64,000 nucleotides of DNA from Prorocentrum cordatum (lineage: Eukaryota > Sar > Dinophyceae > Prorocentrales > Prorocentraceae), in contig CAUYUJ010013914.1 of NCBI GenBank assembly GCA_963575745.1, positions 25,001-89,000 of the forward strand, read 5' to 3'. Numbering within the stretch: position 1 is the first letter of the stretch; each line of letters starts with the position of its first letter. Both the position numbers and the translations under genes were made by a program. Below the pieces are notes generated by a model. The model was not told the origin of the DNA, did no database searches, and saw only the letters and a list, made by a program, of their open reading frames with translations. Shown one piece after another: positions 11,529-22,233 of this stretch.

Positions 11529-11682
11529 AGATTAGGTCGGGCGTGTCCCCTTACAGGCGAATCTTGGACGAAGAATTTTAACAGATCCCAGAAATATCCA
11601 ACAAAGATTCAAAAATCGTTCCCAGATTATGTTTGACTATTTGTGGGCACTCCTGCTGCAGAGGGACACGCCCGACTTGAAT
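11529..11682. mobile_element. MITE-like element with 14-bp terminal inverted repeats
   Basis: GTCGGGCGTGTCCC at 11536-11549 is matched exactly in inverted form at 11663-11676. Similarity extends outward (GATTA/GATTCA). The total length is about 154 bp, the interior is AT-rich, and there is no coding capacity. I could not identify a convincing target-site duplication. Confidence 0.65.
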
Positions 11683-12049
11683 CAAAAACCCACGCGTGGT
11701 GACTCTCTCTCGCCGACCGCGCGCGGCTGGGCAGCCGGCAGGAGCGCGGCCACGTCGTCGCCAAACTTGTCTGGCAGAGAGGGGAGGCCGCCGCGTCGCC
11801 GCATCGCCCCCGAGGGTGGGAGCGCCGCTGCGCCGCCGCCGTGCAGACAGACAGACAGACAGCCCCGCAGAAGGCACCTGCGCGGGTGCAGCGGGTTGGC
11901 GCCCGGGCGCCCGTGTTGGCCTCTCAGACTCTGGAGTGTTGGGACTCTGAGCAGCTGGGGTCAGAAAGACGAGATCGAGTGTCAGAGCCGGAGTCGGAGA
12001 GAACGCAGGGGTCGAGGAGGTAGGAGCCGGAGTCGGAGAGACGACAGTG

Positions 12050-12300
12050 GCAAAAACGAAGCCCCCCTGTCGTCCTCCCTGTTCTTCCCCTCCCTCCTCC
12101 CTCTCGTCCTCCCTCCTCCTTGTCCTTCCGTCCTCACTCCTCCTTTCTCCTCCCTGGAAAGTGTCCTCCTCCCTGGCGACCGTCTCTCCCTGTTCTTCCT
12201 CATCCTTATCGTCTCAACCCTGCCCTTCTCTCCTAGATCCTCCCTTCTCCTTCCTCTCGCGTCTTTCTCCGACGTCCTCCGCCGTCCCCCCTTATCCCTG
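12050..12300. repeat. CT-rich low-complexity tract
   Basis: TCCTCCCT-type polypyrimidine sequence, giving Ser/Pro/Leu-rich artefactual frames. Confidence 0.7.
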
Positions 12301-12549
12301 AAGGCCGGCATTGCCCTTATATTCGAGGTGACCATCGGGCCCTGAATGGACAGGAGTCGGGAGTGTAACACGAGCGCCTCGTTCGCGACATCCCGACACT
12401 CTGGCCGCAACCAAGCGAGTGCAACCATCCCTGGCGGCTATTTGGGTGTTATCGCCAGCGCCTCTTTCGAGCTATCCTCAAACTTTGCCCTGAAAGCCGA
12501 GGAGCCCACGTCACCAAGCAGGCAAACCGCTTGTGATGGGCCTGTTTTC

Positions 12550-12680
12550 CACCACCACCACCACCACCATAAGTTGGAGGGGGAAGGAGGTGGAGGACGA
12601 GGAGGAGGAGGACGACAGGGCGGAAGAGGAGGAGAAGGAGGAGGAGGAGAAGGAGGAGGAGGAGGGGAAGGGGGATGAGG
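12550..12680. repeat. CAC and GGA microsatellites
   Basis: A short (CAC)n tract is followed by (GGA)n. Confidence 0.9.
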
Positions 12681-13204
12681 AGGAGGCGGACCCCCCTGTG
12701 ACTAATGGTGGTGGTTGTGGACAACAGGCCCATCAGCTTGAGACATCCCCAAACTCTGGCCGCGAACGAGCCGCCAAATGGCTCCCCCTTGAGGCACTGC
12801 AGCCAGCGCCCCGCTCTGGAAATCCACACGGTCTGCCCTGAAAGCAAGCGAGTCTCGGCCACCGGGCACGCACGCCCCTCGAAGCATCCATTTCAGTATG
12901 GGCCCCATCGGGGTGCTGAAGCCGGGCTCCTGGCCCGAGGCATCCCTGCAATCCGGGCCGACTGTACTGGGCGCGAGGGAATCGGAACCGCCACGCAGGC
13001 AGGTCGCGGGAGCAATCCCTACAGTCGAGCCCCCTCTGGGGTGCGGAGGCCGACAAATCCCACGAGGAAGCCCTGCGGCCCGCTCTGACAGCAGACGTGC
13101 CTGCACACCGAAACAGGCAAACCGCCCGATGGACGCCCCACGAGCTCGGCACGACAGGGCCCCTGGGAAACACCCTGGCGGCTCCCCCTCTTGGGACTGC
13201 CGAA

Positions 13205-13345
13205 GCTCTTGCCATCGCTCGGGCGTCCATTCCCCGTGCACTGCTCGGTCTCGTGCGTGGACTGGTTTCGCAGGATGCTCCAGGTTGCTCCTCGATGGTC
13301 CTAGCCGAAAATGTACGCACGTCCGGGCGACGCCAAGCACCAGCT
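13205..13345. repeat. Dispersed repeat shared with 48255-48400
   Basis: GCCATCGCTCGGGCGTCCAT then TCCCCGTGCACTGCTCGG aligns with GGCATCGCTCGGACGTCCAC then TCCCCGTGCATTTGTCGG at 48255. Similarity continues for about 140 bp. Confidence 0.65.
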
Positions 13346-13879
13346 GCTTGAGACGTCCTCCCAACCAGTTCTGAAAGTAGGCGGGCCTGGGCACTGCATA
13401 GAAAGCAATCTACTCGAGGTACCCCCCCCCACTATCTGGGTGCGACTGGGCCTACTGGCCTCCCTGTTTGGGATTGCTGAAGCCAGGTGCCTCCCCCGAA
13501 ACATCCTACAAACTGCTCTGAAAGCAGACGTGTCTGGGCACCGAACATCCTCACAATCTTCGCGGGTAGCAGACGAGCAGACGGCCTGAGACATCCTCAC
13601 AATCATCGCGCGGACGGGCCCGTGCAAGCACCCTGGCGGCTCCTCCTTGGAAGTGCTGAAACCAGCGCCTGGACGCCTCGCCTGAGACATCCCCATGACC
13701 TGCTCTGACAACGGACGGACGGGTCCGCACACCGAGACGGGCAAAACGCCTCAAACATCCCCACAATCTGGTCGCGAACGGGCCCGTGCAAACCCACTGG
13801 CGGATTTCCTCTTGGGAGTACTGAGACCACCGCCTCCCCTGAGACATTATCCTCGCACTCTGCGGGAACGAGCGTGATC

Positions 13880-14280
13880 GATTCTGGATATGAGTGGGTT
13901 CTAGTATGAGCGCGAGTAGGTCAGAGTGTGAGTGAGTGTGGGTACACGTGGGTCTGAGTCTGAGTGAGTCTGAGCGTGGGTAAGTACGAGTGTGAGTGAG
14001 TCTGAGCGTGAGTACGTCAGAGTGTATGTCTGACCATGGATGGGTCTGAATACGAGTGGGTCCGAGTGCGCGCTGGCCTGAGTGTGAGTGAGTCTGGGTG
14101 CGAGTAGGTATCATGAGCGTGAGCGTCTCTGACTTGAGTGAGTCTGAATGCGGATAAACACGAGTATGAACTGAACGGGGTGTCGGATGAAGATGCGAAG
14201 AGAAAGGCGCGCGCGTGCGTGTGTATGCGTGCGTGCGTGCGTGTGTGTGCGTGCGTGCGTGCGTGTCTATGTGCATGTGT
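13880..14280. repeat. GTGAGTCTGA minisatellite followed by (GTGC)n
   Basis: Irregular repeats of GAGTGTGAGTGAGTCTGAGC up to about 14155, then a CGTGCGTGTG microsatellite at 14200-14275. His/Thr/Arg-rich frames here are artefacts. Confidence 0.8.
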
Positions 14281-14339
14281 GAGGGGGTCGGCGGCGCCCA
14301 AGTAATATCCATAGCCCCATATTAAGAGATGGGGGATCG

Positions 14340-14870
14340 CATGCGCCGCATGCACCAAGCTCAATCTCCAATCACCTACACCAAATGACAGGCACCACTA
14401 CACATCGCCACTAGCCGACACTGAACCATACGTGTGCAACTGGCACCAAGAGCATAACTGAACCTCGTACCCGTAACATTACTAAGACAATACGCTAGGA
14501 CCATACCCTGAACCAAGGTCAGCCTACCACCACAATGCATTTATCGACCTAGCACGAGCAACCAACGAACACACATACACACATGTAACATGACATCGTG
14601 CACGCATACCAGAAACCATGAAACGTACACACATATCGCTTACCACAACGTATGCAATACATGAGCATGCGCACGACGCAAGCCTGGATACCATTCAAAA
14701 GGACCAGCATCAACTGATCATTCAATCCATCACACCCTGAAACAGAAAATAATGGTCAACGCACGTGCTATGCAAACCAAGTATAACGTACAACGTACAG
14801 GCTCGAGTACAGCGCGTGATGGCGTGTACACTGGGCGACACTGAAAGGCAACTGCGTTTCATGTTAGGTC
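14340..14870. other. Unassigned segment of unusual base composition
   Basis: About 530 bp, rich in A and C and lower in GC than its surroundings, with many ACACA and CATAC words and frequent stops in all frames. No gene, RNA or repeat was recognised. Confidence 0.4.
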
Positions 14871-15237
14871 TGTGATCCTTTCAAGTCGGTCGGTCCCCCC
14901 AATTGTTCACACTCGTGTTTCTGTAAACTTGGGGCCATGTTCTACAACCCCTTCTGTCACGTCAGCCCCTGCTGACATTCACTCAAGCACAACGATGGCA
15001 AGACCAGCCCTGCAAGTGACGGAAAGGAGATGTGGGGATCAGGGGAGAGGAGGGAGAACGACGGATGAGCATCAGGAACAGGAACAAGAGCATCCGCACG
15101 GGAATGAGGAAAGCCTGACACATCAAGACTTCGCCGCCAGGGCTCGTGAGAGGAGAAGAGTCGGAATAGCAGCGCAAGGAGCAGCGAGAGGACGGTAGCT
15201 CGTCAGAAATTTACTGCTTGAGACCGATGTGTGACTC

Positions 15238-15545
15238 TCGTCCTCCTCCTCCTCCTCCTTCTCCTCCTCCTCCTCCTCCGTGTTTCATGTTTTGGATCCT
15301 GCTCCTCATCTAGGCTCCGTCTTGTTCTCGTCACACTCTGTCCCCATCTTCCTGGCATGCCCTCTTTGGGCTGTTTTCATTCTTTGGGCCCCTCCTCCTG
15401 CCTGATCCTCTTGCCTTGCCCGTCGTCCGTCTCCTCCTCCTCCTCCTCCTCCTCCTCCTCCTCCTCCTCCTCCTCCTCCTTCTGCTCCTCCTCCTGCTCC
15501 CCATCACGCGCCCTCCTGCTCCTGCTCCTCCCCCTGCTGAAGGCG
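15238..15545. repeat. CTC microsatellite clusters
   Basis: Two CTC tracts (15238-15282 and 15428-15482) with CTGCTC variants to 15540. Confidence 0.9.
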
Positions 15546-15699
15546 GGAGGGAAGGGATGACATGTGTGCGTTGCAGAATGTGTGCTTCGCGCGTCGCCGC
15601 GGCGGCCCTGCGACACGGCCTCTGCCCTGCAAGCTGACATAGCGTGTCGCTGTGCTTCGTGGGGCGGGAGGCTGGGAAGAGCTCGGGACGTCGATGTTG

Positions 15700-15800
15700 T
15701 ACGAGGAGGAGGAAGAGGAGGAGGAGGAGGAGGAGGAGGAGGAGGAGGAGGAGGAGGAGGAGGAGGAGGAGGAGGAGGTGGTGGAAGCGGAGGAGGAAAG
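15700..15800. repeat. (GAG)n microsatellite
   Basis: About 80 nt of GGA/GAG repeat. It encodes poly-Glu, poly-Gly or poly-Arg depending on frame. Confidence 0.95.
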
Positions 15801-16235
15801 AGAAAGGGGCTGGGACCTGCTCAGCGTGCCGAGGCAGGGCGTCAGGCCGGCCAGAGCCGGCGGCGCGACACGCTCTGCAGACGCTCCTGACCGTGGTCCC
15901 TCTCCAAGGCTGGACCTACATGTTGTGTCTCGTTTTGGTATCGTGTTGTTGTTCAGTTTGCTCTACCTGTTGTCCTGTACCTCCCTCCCAAAGCGAAACA
16001 CAAAACACAGCCGAAGTCCAGCAAAGCAGTGTTTAGGTCCAGCCCTGCTCCCCACCGTTCCCTGGCAAAAATCGTGCATGAGACGTGCGGAAGCCAAGCG
16101 AGGCTCGTATGTGCAAGACGCTTGGGCGTCCGGCCTGGCAACGGCTTCGGCTGCGAGGGGCCACCGCGGGCAGCGGACGGGAAGAGGAGGCTTGGATTTG
16201 ATGGCATCGTTGATAACAATCCGCATCCTTTTTGT

Positions 16236-16254
16236 ATATATATATATATATATA

Positions 16255-16286
<32 letters not shown>

Positions 16287-16290
16287 CATA
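16236..16290. repeat. (TA)n microsatellite
   Basis: A TA tract with TGTATATG interruptions. It lies just beyond the 3' end of the LINE (minus orientation). Confidence 0.9.
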
Positions 16291-16399
16291 TTCCTCTTCG
16301 AATATTCTCATAGTGGAAAGCTCCGGGTGACCCCCCCTTGCCCCCCTGGATAAATTCGGCCCTGGGCGCTACTTTGGATGTTCGGTTCCGGGAGCCCCC

Positions 16400-17520
16400 T
16401 CAGGCCATCCCAAGCCGCCAAAACGGGGCCAGTATCGCTTCACGGACGGTCCCGCGGAGCACCGACGCGGCCCAAGACCTCTCCGGAATGCCCATGTTGG
16501 TCTCAGGACGGCCCGCAAGGCCTCCAAGACGCCTGACGAGAGCCCGAAGATGGCCCCCAAATGGGCCCCAGACGCCAAGATGCATTGATTTTCCTGAGGT
16601 GTTCGATCGATTTAGTGTTCTCGTTTTGTCCAGCTTCCGACCGCGCAAGACGGCCCAAGACGGCCCAAGACGGCCGGAGGCCGCGGCGGGCGGCGGCGCG
16701 GCGGGCGGGGGTGGCGCCCCCGCCAGCAGCTGCGGCGCCGGCGGCGCGCGACGCGGCGGGCGGGGCAAACCCCGCGGGCGCCGGACGGCGGCCGCGTCGC
16801 GCACCGTGACGCGCCGGAGGGCGCCGCCAGGCCCGACCAGCTCGCGGACGCGATTGTTCGCGGCGTGGGTGACCGCCCCGAGGACCGCGCACTCGCGCGC
16901 CACGAGTTTCTCGGCGACACCACAAAGCCCCGAAGCCGGGCCGCACGGCGGCGGACAGCCAGCTGCAGCTTCGGCAACTATGTCCGCCAAGCGGTTGGCC
17001 CTCCAATCCACTGCTGTGACCGCGTGGCCGTCCGACCTCAGTGCCGCGCCGATCACGGTCAGGGCGCCATGCGCCGGCATCCAGGTAAGCCTGCCGGTCG
17101 TGACCAGAGTCGAGATGTCGCCGTCGACAAGCGTGGCCACGCGCGACCAGATCTGAACGAGCATCCGCGTTCGCTTGGTGGCCTGTGCTGACCTTGCCTC
17201 CGCAGTCGCGATGAGCGCCCTGCAATCGGTGCCAATGACAGGCGGAGTGAGCGTGATGGACAGCACAAGCATGACAGTCCAGAGCTCTGCAGCCGCGGCT
17301 GTGCGAATCCAGGGCGGAGGCACGGCGGAGCCGTATGCCACGAGGTCCCCAGCCTCTGACACGACGACAAAAGCGCATCCTGCACGCCGGAACTCCCGCA
17401 GAAGGCCAAACTTCATGGACCCGTCCGTGTACCAGCACAGATCGGTGCGAGTCGCGTCTGGCGGGTCCGTGAACCAGCGAACGGCCACCTCCTCTTGCAA
17501 GAAGCCCGCGGGTCCAGAGC
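16400..17520 (-). pseudogene. LINE RNase H domain and C-terminal tail
   Basis: LCWYTDGSMKFG (about 17405-17440) gives the first catalytic Asp, AAELWTVMLVL the Glu, IGTDCRALIA the second Asp, and VDWRANRLADIVAE (about 16985-17020) the final Asp. All four RNase H carboxylates are therefore present. The tail is Arg/Pro/Ala-rich and ends MGIPERSWAASVLRGTVREA before the stop at 16400. The stretch 16670-16830 is a GC-rich Pro/Ala linker. Confidence 0.75.
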
Positions 17521-18452
17521 AGCGCGAGGCGGGCGTCCGACATCCCCGAGAGTAGGCGCCCACAAACCGCCGGCGGCTCTGGCCACCCGTCCGGGGGCAA
17601 CGAGGCCACGCAAACGCGGCGATGCAAGAGGGTGCCGGCCGTAACCCCGCAGAGTTGGCAGGCCTTGTCCGTGACTCCAGCGCCCCGCAGCTTGGCCAGG
17701 CGCACCTGCGGCCATTGCCCCCCTGTGGCGGCGGACAGGAGCTGGGAGCGACAAGGCGCGGACCACTGCGGCACCGCGCTGCCTGGGCGCCCGCGCCCCT
17801 TGACCAGGGCAGCGAGGGGGCGGCCCACGAGGACAGTGACCGCGCCGGCGCCCTGGTCCAGAGGCATGTCAGGATCGCCACTGACGAGGGCAGAGAGCGT
17901 CGACACCACCCGCCGCGTGCGCCAACGGCCAACCGATCTCTGCACCGCGGCCGCCACCATTGCGGGGGACATGGAGAGGAAGCCGACGGGCTCGCCGAGG
18001 TCGTTTGCAAAACGTCTCGGCGCGGGGCACGTCCATCCCAGGCGCCAGGCGGTGGCGATGACGCCCGCCACAGGGCCAGCGACGGCGGACCACAGCGAAC
18101 GGCTGGTCGCCAGAAGGTTCGTCAAGCGATCCCGGGCCTGCATGAAGACGGCGTCAAGCTCCTCCGCGGGTGCCCAAGCCTGCCAATAGGCCATGCCCCA
18201 ATGGCGCCATGGGGTGGCGTGCGCAGCGTGGGCGGGATCCAAACATGCCCCCCCGGCATCCAGCTCCGCGAAGCTCACGTCGACATTCCAGCTGGCACCT
18301 GGCGGCAGCACCGCCCTGAGCGCAGCGGCCCGGACGCTATGCAGGTGCGTGTTGGAGGCGCCGACGATATCCACTCCGTACAACATGCTAAGGCTACCCA
18401 TCGCCTTCACGACCAGAGCAGTTAACGTCGACACGCTGGCGCCGGAGAGCAT
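17500..18452 (-). pseudogene. LINE ORF2 thumb and Cys-His knuckle
   Basis: The frame beginning at 18452 continues the RT thumb (VVKAMGSLSMLYGVDIVGAS) and a helical linker. It reaches a zinc-knuckle-like CQLCGVTAGTLLHRRVC (about 17610-17665; two Cys, His, Cys). Such a Cys-His motif between RT and RNase H is common in LINEs. Coding evidence ends near 17500, where the RNase H frame takes over. Confidence 0.65.
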
Positions 18453-20470
18453 GCATCCTCGGGATGCGAGTTCTGAATTCCTTCAGGCGGCACCGCAAGA
18501 CGCCCGCTTCCCGCGCGCGGCCGCCAGCATATGGCGCCCCCAGCAGCTTCACGCTGCGCTTCGGTATCAACAGCCGCCGTTTGGATATGAGGGACAACTG
18601 GGCCGCCAGACGAGGCCTCGACGCGACAGCGAAGGACTTCGTCGGCGAGACCGTCAGCCGGAGGCAACTCTCGAACGCGTCGACGAAAAACTCCGCGCCG
18701 CGAGACACCGCTGCGAGGGCTTCCTCGGAGAAGCCGGAGGCGGTGATGGTTAAGTCGTCCACGTACAGGAACAACTGCAGCAAAGGCCAACGGAACGTCG
18801 CAATGAACATCGTCTCGTGCAGCAGCATCTGGAGCTCGACCGCGGCAAACCCCGAGCCGGCCGTGATGCCGCGAGCGGCGACGAGCAGGCAAGAGAAAGT
18901 GCCCTCAACGCCGATGGCCCGCGCCAGCCGGTAGGCCGCCGGGGACAGCCGCAGCACCGCCAAGTCAAAGTCCAACCGCGCGGCGGCTGCAGCCACGAGG
19001 TCGCGCGGGACCCGCTCGAAGGCCGTGGCGAGGTCGAGCAGGGAGGCGACGCGGTGGCGCGCCGAGGCCGCCGAAGCCTCGGCAGCGAAGGCCGCCACCC
19101 ATGCCGCGCGCTGTGCGCCGCGCCCAGCGCAGCCGAACACGGACGGGGGCGCGCGCGCCGCCTCCCAGGCGCGGGCCGCGGTGGCTCTCGCGCGCATCCA
19201 AATGCGGATGAGCGTCGGAAAAAGGCCAATGGGCCTCAGGCCGCCGTCTGGTTTGGGCAGCAGCACGATCAGCACCAGGTTGCACGCGGCCGTCCAGCAG
19301 CCGAGGCGCTCCGCTGCGAGTAAGATGCCGCTCAGCCGGAGGCGTGCTGCGCTGGGGAGGCGCAGGATCGCCCGCGGAGCCACGTGATCGGCCCCGAGGC
19401 CCGTCCCGATGGGGAAGGACGCGATGGCCTGGTCCAGGCTCCACGCTGTGAGCGGCTGCGGCTCCGTGAGCAGGTGGGCGGGGAAGCGCGGCTCGAGGTA
19501 CTCCTCCCCGACGGCCCACTGGTCAGCCCAGCCACGAGCTTCGCGGTCGAGGGCCGCCTGCTCAGACAGCGGCGCCGCGGCGGCCAGGGCGTGGCCGTCC
19601 TCCGGCGAGACCTCGACGCGGCCGGCATCAAAGTCGTCGTACTCCAGGGGGTCTGCATCGGGGACGTCCTCCTCGCATCGGGGGTCGCCAGCTGGCGAGC
19701 GGGCCCAGCCGCCAATGCCCCGGACATGCCAGAAGGCCAGGCGCCCTGGAGAAGACGCCGAGGTGCGCGCCGAGCGAGCCCCGCCAGGCGACGCCCAAGC
19801 GCTTTGGTACGCGGCCAGGCGCGCAGCCGCCACGGCAGCCTCGATCCGCTGAGCGTGCCGCGCCTCCCTGGCAGCCAGTGACCGCGCGGCGGAGACCCCG
19901 CGGGTGATCCGCGCGTGGCCGAAGGCGGCCGCCCAGGCGTGGAAGTCATCAGGGGAATCGCCAGGAGCTCGAGCAGCCCGTTGCGCTGCAGCCCGCACCC
20001 GGGACCAGTGGCGAGCGAGGACGAACTCGTCGTGGGCAGCGGGCTGCGGCCGCCCGAGGATGGCAGCGGTCTCGTGGGCCCGAGCCGAGCAATCTCGCCA
20101 TGCCACGGCGATGGAGGATGCGCCAGCGTGCCGTGAGGCGGGGCGTCCAGCAGCTGGTTCCCACCGGAAGTATGGCCGAAACCACGGCGCCGGCACCCCG
20201 GTCAAGAGGGTGAACGTGCCGCGAGCCGCGCGGTACCAGTTGTCGATGGCTGCCTCCAGCTGCGACGCGTCCACGATGGGGCTGGAATCCCAGTCGCCGG
20301 GGGCAGGTGGCAGCAGCGGCCCCTGAGGTATACTCCCCATCGACGCGCCGTGGGCGAACCAACCGGCGGACTGCCTTGCGGCGCGCATCGCCAGCCAAAT
20401 ACACTCTGATAGGGAAGCGTGGGGATGACCAGGGAGACGATTCGGCCCCGCACGACGTCGAGCCATCCAG
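18452..20470 (-). pseudogene. LINE reverse transcriptase domain
   Basis: This frame carries the RT core intact. VLIVLLPKPDGGLRPIGLFP holds motifs 1 and 2, and SLLDLATAFERVPRDL is motif A with its Asp. RGITAGSGFAAVELQ is motif B, and LFLYVDDLTITASG is motif C (YVDD, about 18745-18785). All three catalytic aspartates are present. The frame breaks near 18452 at GCATGCAT (18449-18456), which looks like a 4-bp tandem duplication: removing one copy rejoins RIPRM to LSGASVSTLTALVVKAMG, the RT thumb region in the next frame. Confidence 0.8.
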
Positions 20471-21980
20471 TGTCGGTGAGCATCTGCGGCGCGACGTTCC
20501 AGTCGCCTGCGATCACCCATGGGCCAGACAGCGTGCCCAACAGCGCGGCCGCCTCGGCAAGGACGTGCAGGTTGGACTCCGAGATGCCCTGGCTGTGGAA
20601 CAACCAGATGCTGCACAAGTGGATGCCGCCTTTCAGGACCGCGCCCAGATGGGCCGCCTGCAAGCGATGGTGCATGCCATCTGAAACCAAATCAGCGTGC
20701 GGATGCATGCCGAAGCGGCGTCGACAGAGCACGCCCACTCCACCAGAAGCTCGATCGCAGGCAGTGGAGTGCGCAACGCCGAGATGCGATCTCCACCCGG
20801 CCTGTTTGGCCGCCCGTGCAGCTGCGGCGAGCCTGAGCTCGGAGTGGATCTTGTGCTCCTGAATCAAGAGCGCGTCGGCGGAGGTTCTCGGGATGACCTG
20901 GGCCAGGCACGTGTCCCAGCAGTTGGCATTGGCCGTGTCGATGGTCCACACGCCGGAGGCCCACAAGTGCACGCTCCCGATAGCCACCTGGGCAGCGGGT
21001 TGCGGCCAGTCATCGCCAAGAGCAGCGTTACGACGTGCAGGGCGAATGCGACGACCATCAGGAGCACGACGCCGCCGCGCCCGGCGGTGGGGGGCAGCGG
21101 CAGCTGGCGGCTGCCAGTCAAGAAGCGCAACAGGCGAGATCGCGCGCACCTCGGCGGCGGGCGGCGCCCGGGCATCAGCAGCAACAGGCGCCGGCGGAAC
21201 AGCGCCGCCATGGTCACGATGATAGCCCAGCGCACCATGCGCGAGCCCGAAGTAGAACCCTGGGTGGCTGCCGGCAAAGGCATGGGCACGGACAGTCACG
21301 GCCTCAGGGGAGAATGCGGCGTCGTCGAGGGCAGCAGCAGGCGGGGGCCCCCGACGAGACGCTGGGGTCGGCGGCCCGAGGCCAGTCACGTGCTCAGCTT
21401 GGCGCCAAAGGGACAGCTGGCTGGCCGTGACGGGCGCGTCGCAGACGGGCACGGGGTCGCCCTCCGGGCCTGCGGCGCGGCCCCCCGCCGGCAGCCCGGG
21501 GACCATGCGCGGGGGTCGCCGCGGGGACAGAGGCAGCCTCCGCGACGGCCGCCTCGAAATCCCACTCAGCATCCAAAGCCGCGCCAGGGGTGGGAAGACG
21601 GTCTGGGGCTCCATCTCTCCCCAGGGGCTGCCGCCGTCCGGCGCCGCATCGGCGGCGTGATCGGAGCCCAAAGGCGCTGGGAACGGGCCCGCGACGTCCC
21701 CATGGGTGGACTGCTCCACGACGGCTGCGTCGAAGTCCCACTCCTCGCCGTAGGTGTCGAGGAGGGCGGGGCCGGGATGGCTGGCCTCGCCGATCCGGCA
21801 GCAGGCAATGAGGAACAGCAGCGCGACGACCAGCCGGGCTGGGCTGTGCAGGCGGCGCCGAGACCTGGCGCTGCATGGCGGCGAGCTCGGCGGCGGCCGG
21901 TCCGGCGGCGCCGGCGCCCGCGCCGGCGGCCCAAGGAACAGGCCAGCAGGGAGGCATTTACGTAAAAATGAATACCTCAA
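20430..21980 (-). pseudogene. LINE ORF2 N-terminal part: AP-type endonuclease, C-terminus lost to frameshift
   Basis: After a hydrophobic leader comes RIGEASHPGPALLD (about 21755-21800), a box typical of dinoflagellate LINE ORF2. Then GFYFGLAHGALGYHRD precedes the endonuclease. Catalytic landmarks are TANANCWDT (about 20910-20935, metal-site Asn), LIQEHKI (about 20845-20865, catalytic Glu) and GDWNVAPQ (about 20490-20515). The expected SDH motif is not readable: near 20430 the frame is lost and the RT frame takes over. The frame's annotated first codon near 21980 is TTG, so the true start or fusion to upstream sequence is unresolved. Confidence 0.7.
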
Positions 21981-22233
21981 GCCTCGGGCCGCGCCGGCGG
22001 CCCCCGGGCCTGCGTCCGCGGCCGCGGCCCTGGCAGCGGCGGCAGCGCTGGCGGCCCGCAGCGCGCCCGCAGGCCACCCCAGCGCCGGCGCCGGCGAGCA
22101 GCGAGGGCCACCGCGGGGGCAGGCGGCCCCTGGCCGCGAGCGCCCGCGGCGACAGCAGCAGCAGCGCCGGCGGCGGCCCTGGGGGCGCGGGCGGCGGCCC
22201 CGGCGGCAGCCACGCCCGCCAGGCAGAAGCGCG

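Larger units (their letters stand above)
12380..13870. repeat. Degenerate tandem family with GAGACATCC boxes
   Basis: Blocks beginning GAGACATCC, GAGACGTCC or GAAACATCC recur at irregular spacing (12730, 13350, 13498, 13588, 13685, 13755 and others), each followed by CTCTGGCCGCGAACGGGCC-like or CTCTGAAAGCAGACG-like sequence. A segment at about 13205-13345 also matches 48255-48400. No frame carries a recognised motif, so I read this as an old, diverged tandem array, not a gene. Confidence 0.55.
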
